Positions 63,818 through 64,000 of a stretch of 64,000 bases of DNA are shown here, piece by piece. Source of the stretch: JBCBSS01 sp039819065. Lineage in GTDB: Bacteria; Bacteroidota; Bacteroidia; Cytophagales; Cyclobacteriaceae. The stretch lies in the NCBI GenBank assembly GCA_039819065.1, contig JBCBSS010000002.1:62001-126000 (forward strand), written 5' to 3'. The notes beneath the pieces are model-generated. The model did no database searches. It worked only from the letters and a program-made list of their open reading frames with translations, and was not told the DNA's origin. A program made the position numbers and the translations under genes. The stretch's first letter is position 1. Each line of letters opens with the position of its first letter.

Positions 63818-64000
63818 ATGGCAAAATCAGTCAACGATATACAGCAGGAGATTATTGATGAGTTTGCCATTCTGGATGGCGATATGGAAATGACAAATTT
63901 CTATATCATGGAATTAGGCCAGAAATTGCCCGACTTCGATGAAAGCCTGAAAGTTGAAAATAATGAGGTGAAAGGATGTCAATCGAAAGTTTGGCTTGTG
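63818..64000 (+). CDS. sufE: Sulfur acceptor protein SufE (cut by window end)
   Basis: The first 61 residues of SufE are visible; the gene runs past the window end. ATG 63818 follows sufS by 3 bp. The sulfur-accepting cysteine is Cys54 in VKGCQSKVWL, the conserved SufE loop. SufE stimulates SufS and hands persulfide to SufB. The rest of the operon (for example sufA or a DUF59 protein) would lie beyond the window. Confidence 0.93.
   Translation, partial: MAKSVNDIQQEIIDEFAILDGDMEMTNFYIMELGQKLPDFDESLKVENNEVKGCQSKVWLV

Overview
The window looks like chromosomal DNA of a free-living, probably marine, gliding-type member of the Bacteroidota. The best guess is order Cytophagales, which is inferred from gene content and not from a marker gene. 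The evidence is a type IX secretion plug protein, a giant surface protein ending in a gliding-motility (CHU_C, type B) sorting domain, a DUF3276 PUR-alpha-like protein, many lipoproteins with a clear lipobox, an ECF sigma factor overlapping a membrane-anchored beta-barrel protein, a SufBCDSE cluster in the Bacteroidota order, and TAnnTTTG-like -7 promoter elements. No rRNA, insertion sequence, integrase, phage gene or CRISPR array is visible. Most of the window is compact core chromosome.

Positions 1-2990 hold a stress or low-oxygen cluster: a truncated hsp20, a small helical protein, an M50 site-2 protease with CBS domains, and a flavin-binding PPOX protein. Three FNR/CRP-like boxes (TGAT-N4-ATCA type) lie in its intergenic gaps. 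A 51-residue double-glycine leader peptide gene follows. Positions 2990-13650 carry dCMP deaminase, secreted small proteins, an Mpo1-like/AraC pair, a PHB-depolymerase-like esterase, an imelysin-like/di-heme peroxidase fusion translationally coupled to a CDF transporter, a PhoX-like lipoprotein, a cupin and a PQQ-type sugar dehydrogenase lipoprotein. Positions 13750-25730 carry an ABC-F ATPase, an LVIVD lipoprotein pair, the sigma/anti-sigma-barrel pair, the T9SS plug protein, a solitary Cas6-like protein, ychF, an AI-2E exporter-family protein and DUF3276.

Positions 25900-29670 hold a DUF58 protein, a dicluster ferredoxin divergent from a LuxC-type acyl-CoA reductase, and a short-chain fatty acid transporter. 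Positions 29896-44382 are dominated by one 14.1-kb gene. It encodes a secreted protein of about 4,700 residues with 39 tandem repeats of about 91 residues, each carrying two invariant cysteines, followed by three FnIII-like domains, SprB-like segments and the CHU_C domain. A small secreted SprB-like protein is encoded immediately upstream.

Positions 44580-57842 hold smc, a conserved unknown protein, two sodium-coupled transporters, two TerB-like proteins, an outer-membrane protein, a glycosyltransferase and a long-chain acyl-CoA ligase. Between 57843 and 58220 is a terminated, tRNA-like RNA gene on the minus strand with type II D- and T-arms, an aberrant anticodon loop and a very long variable region. 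An Lrp/AsnC regulator and the sufB-sufC-sufD-sufS-sufE operon (sufE cut by the window end) complete the window.

The items most worth following up are the tRNA-like gene, the solitary Cas6 that seems to lack the classical active-site residues, the GG-leader peptide, the FNR-like boxes, the imelysin-like/peroxidase fusion, and the architecture of the giant repeat protein.
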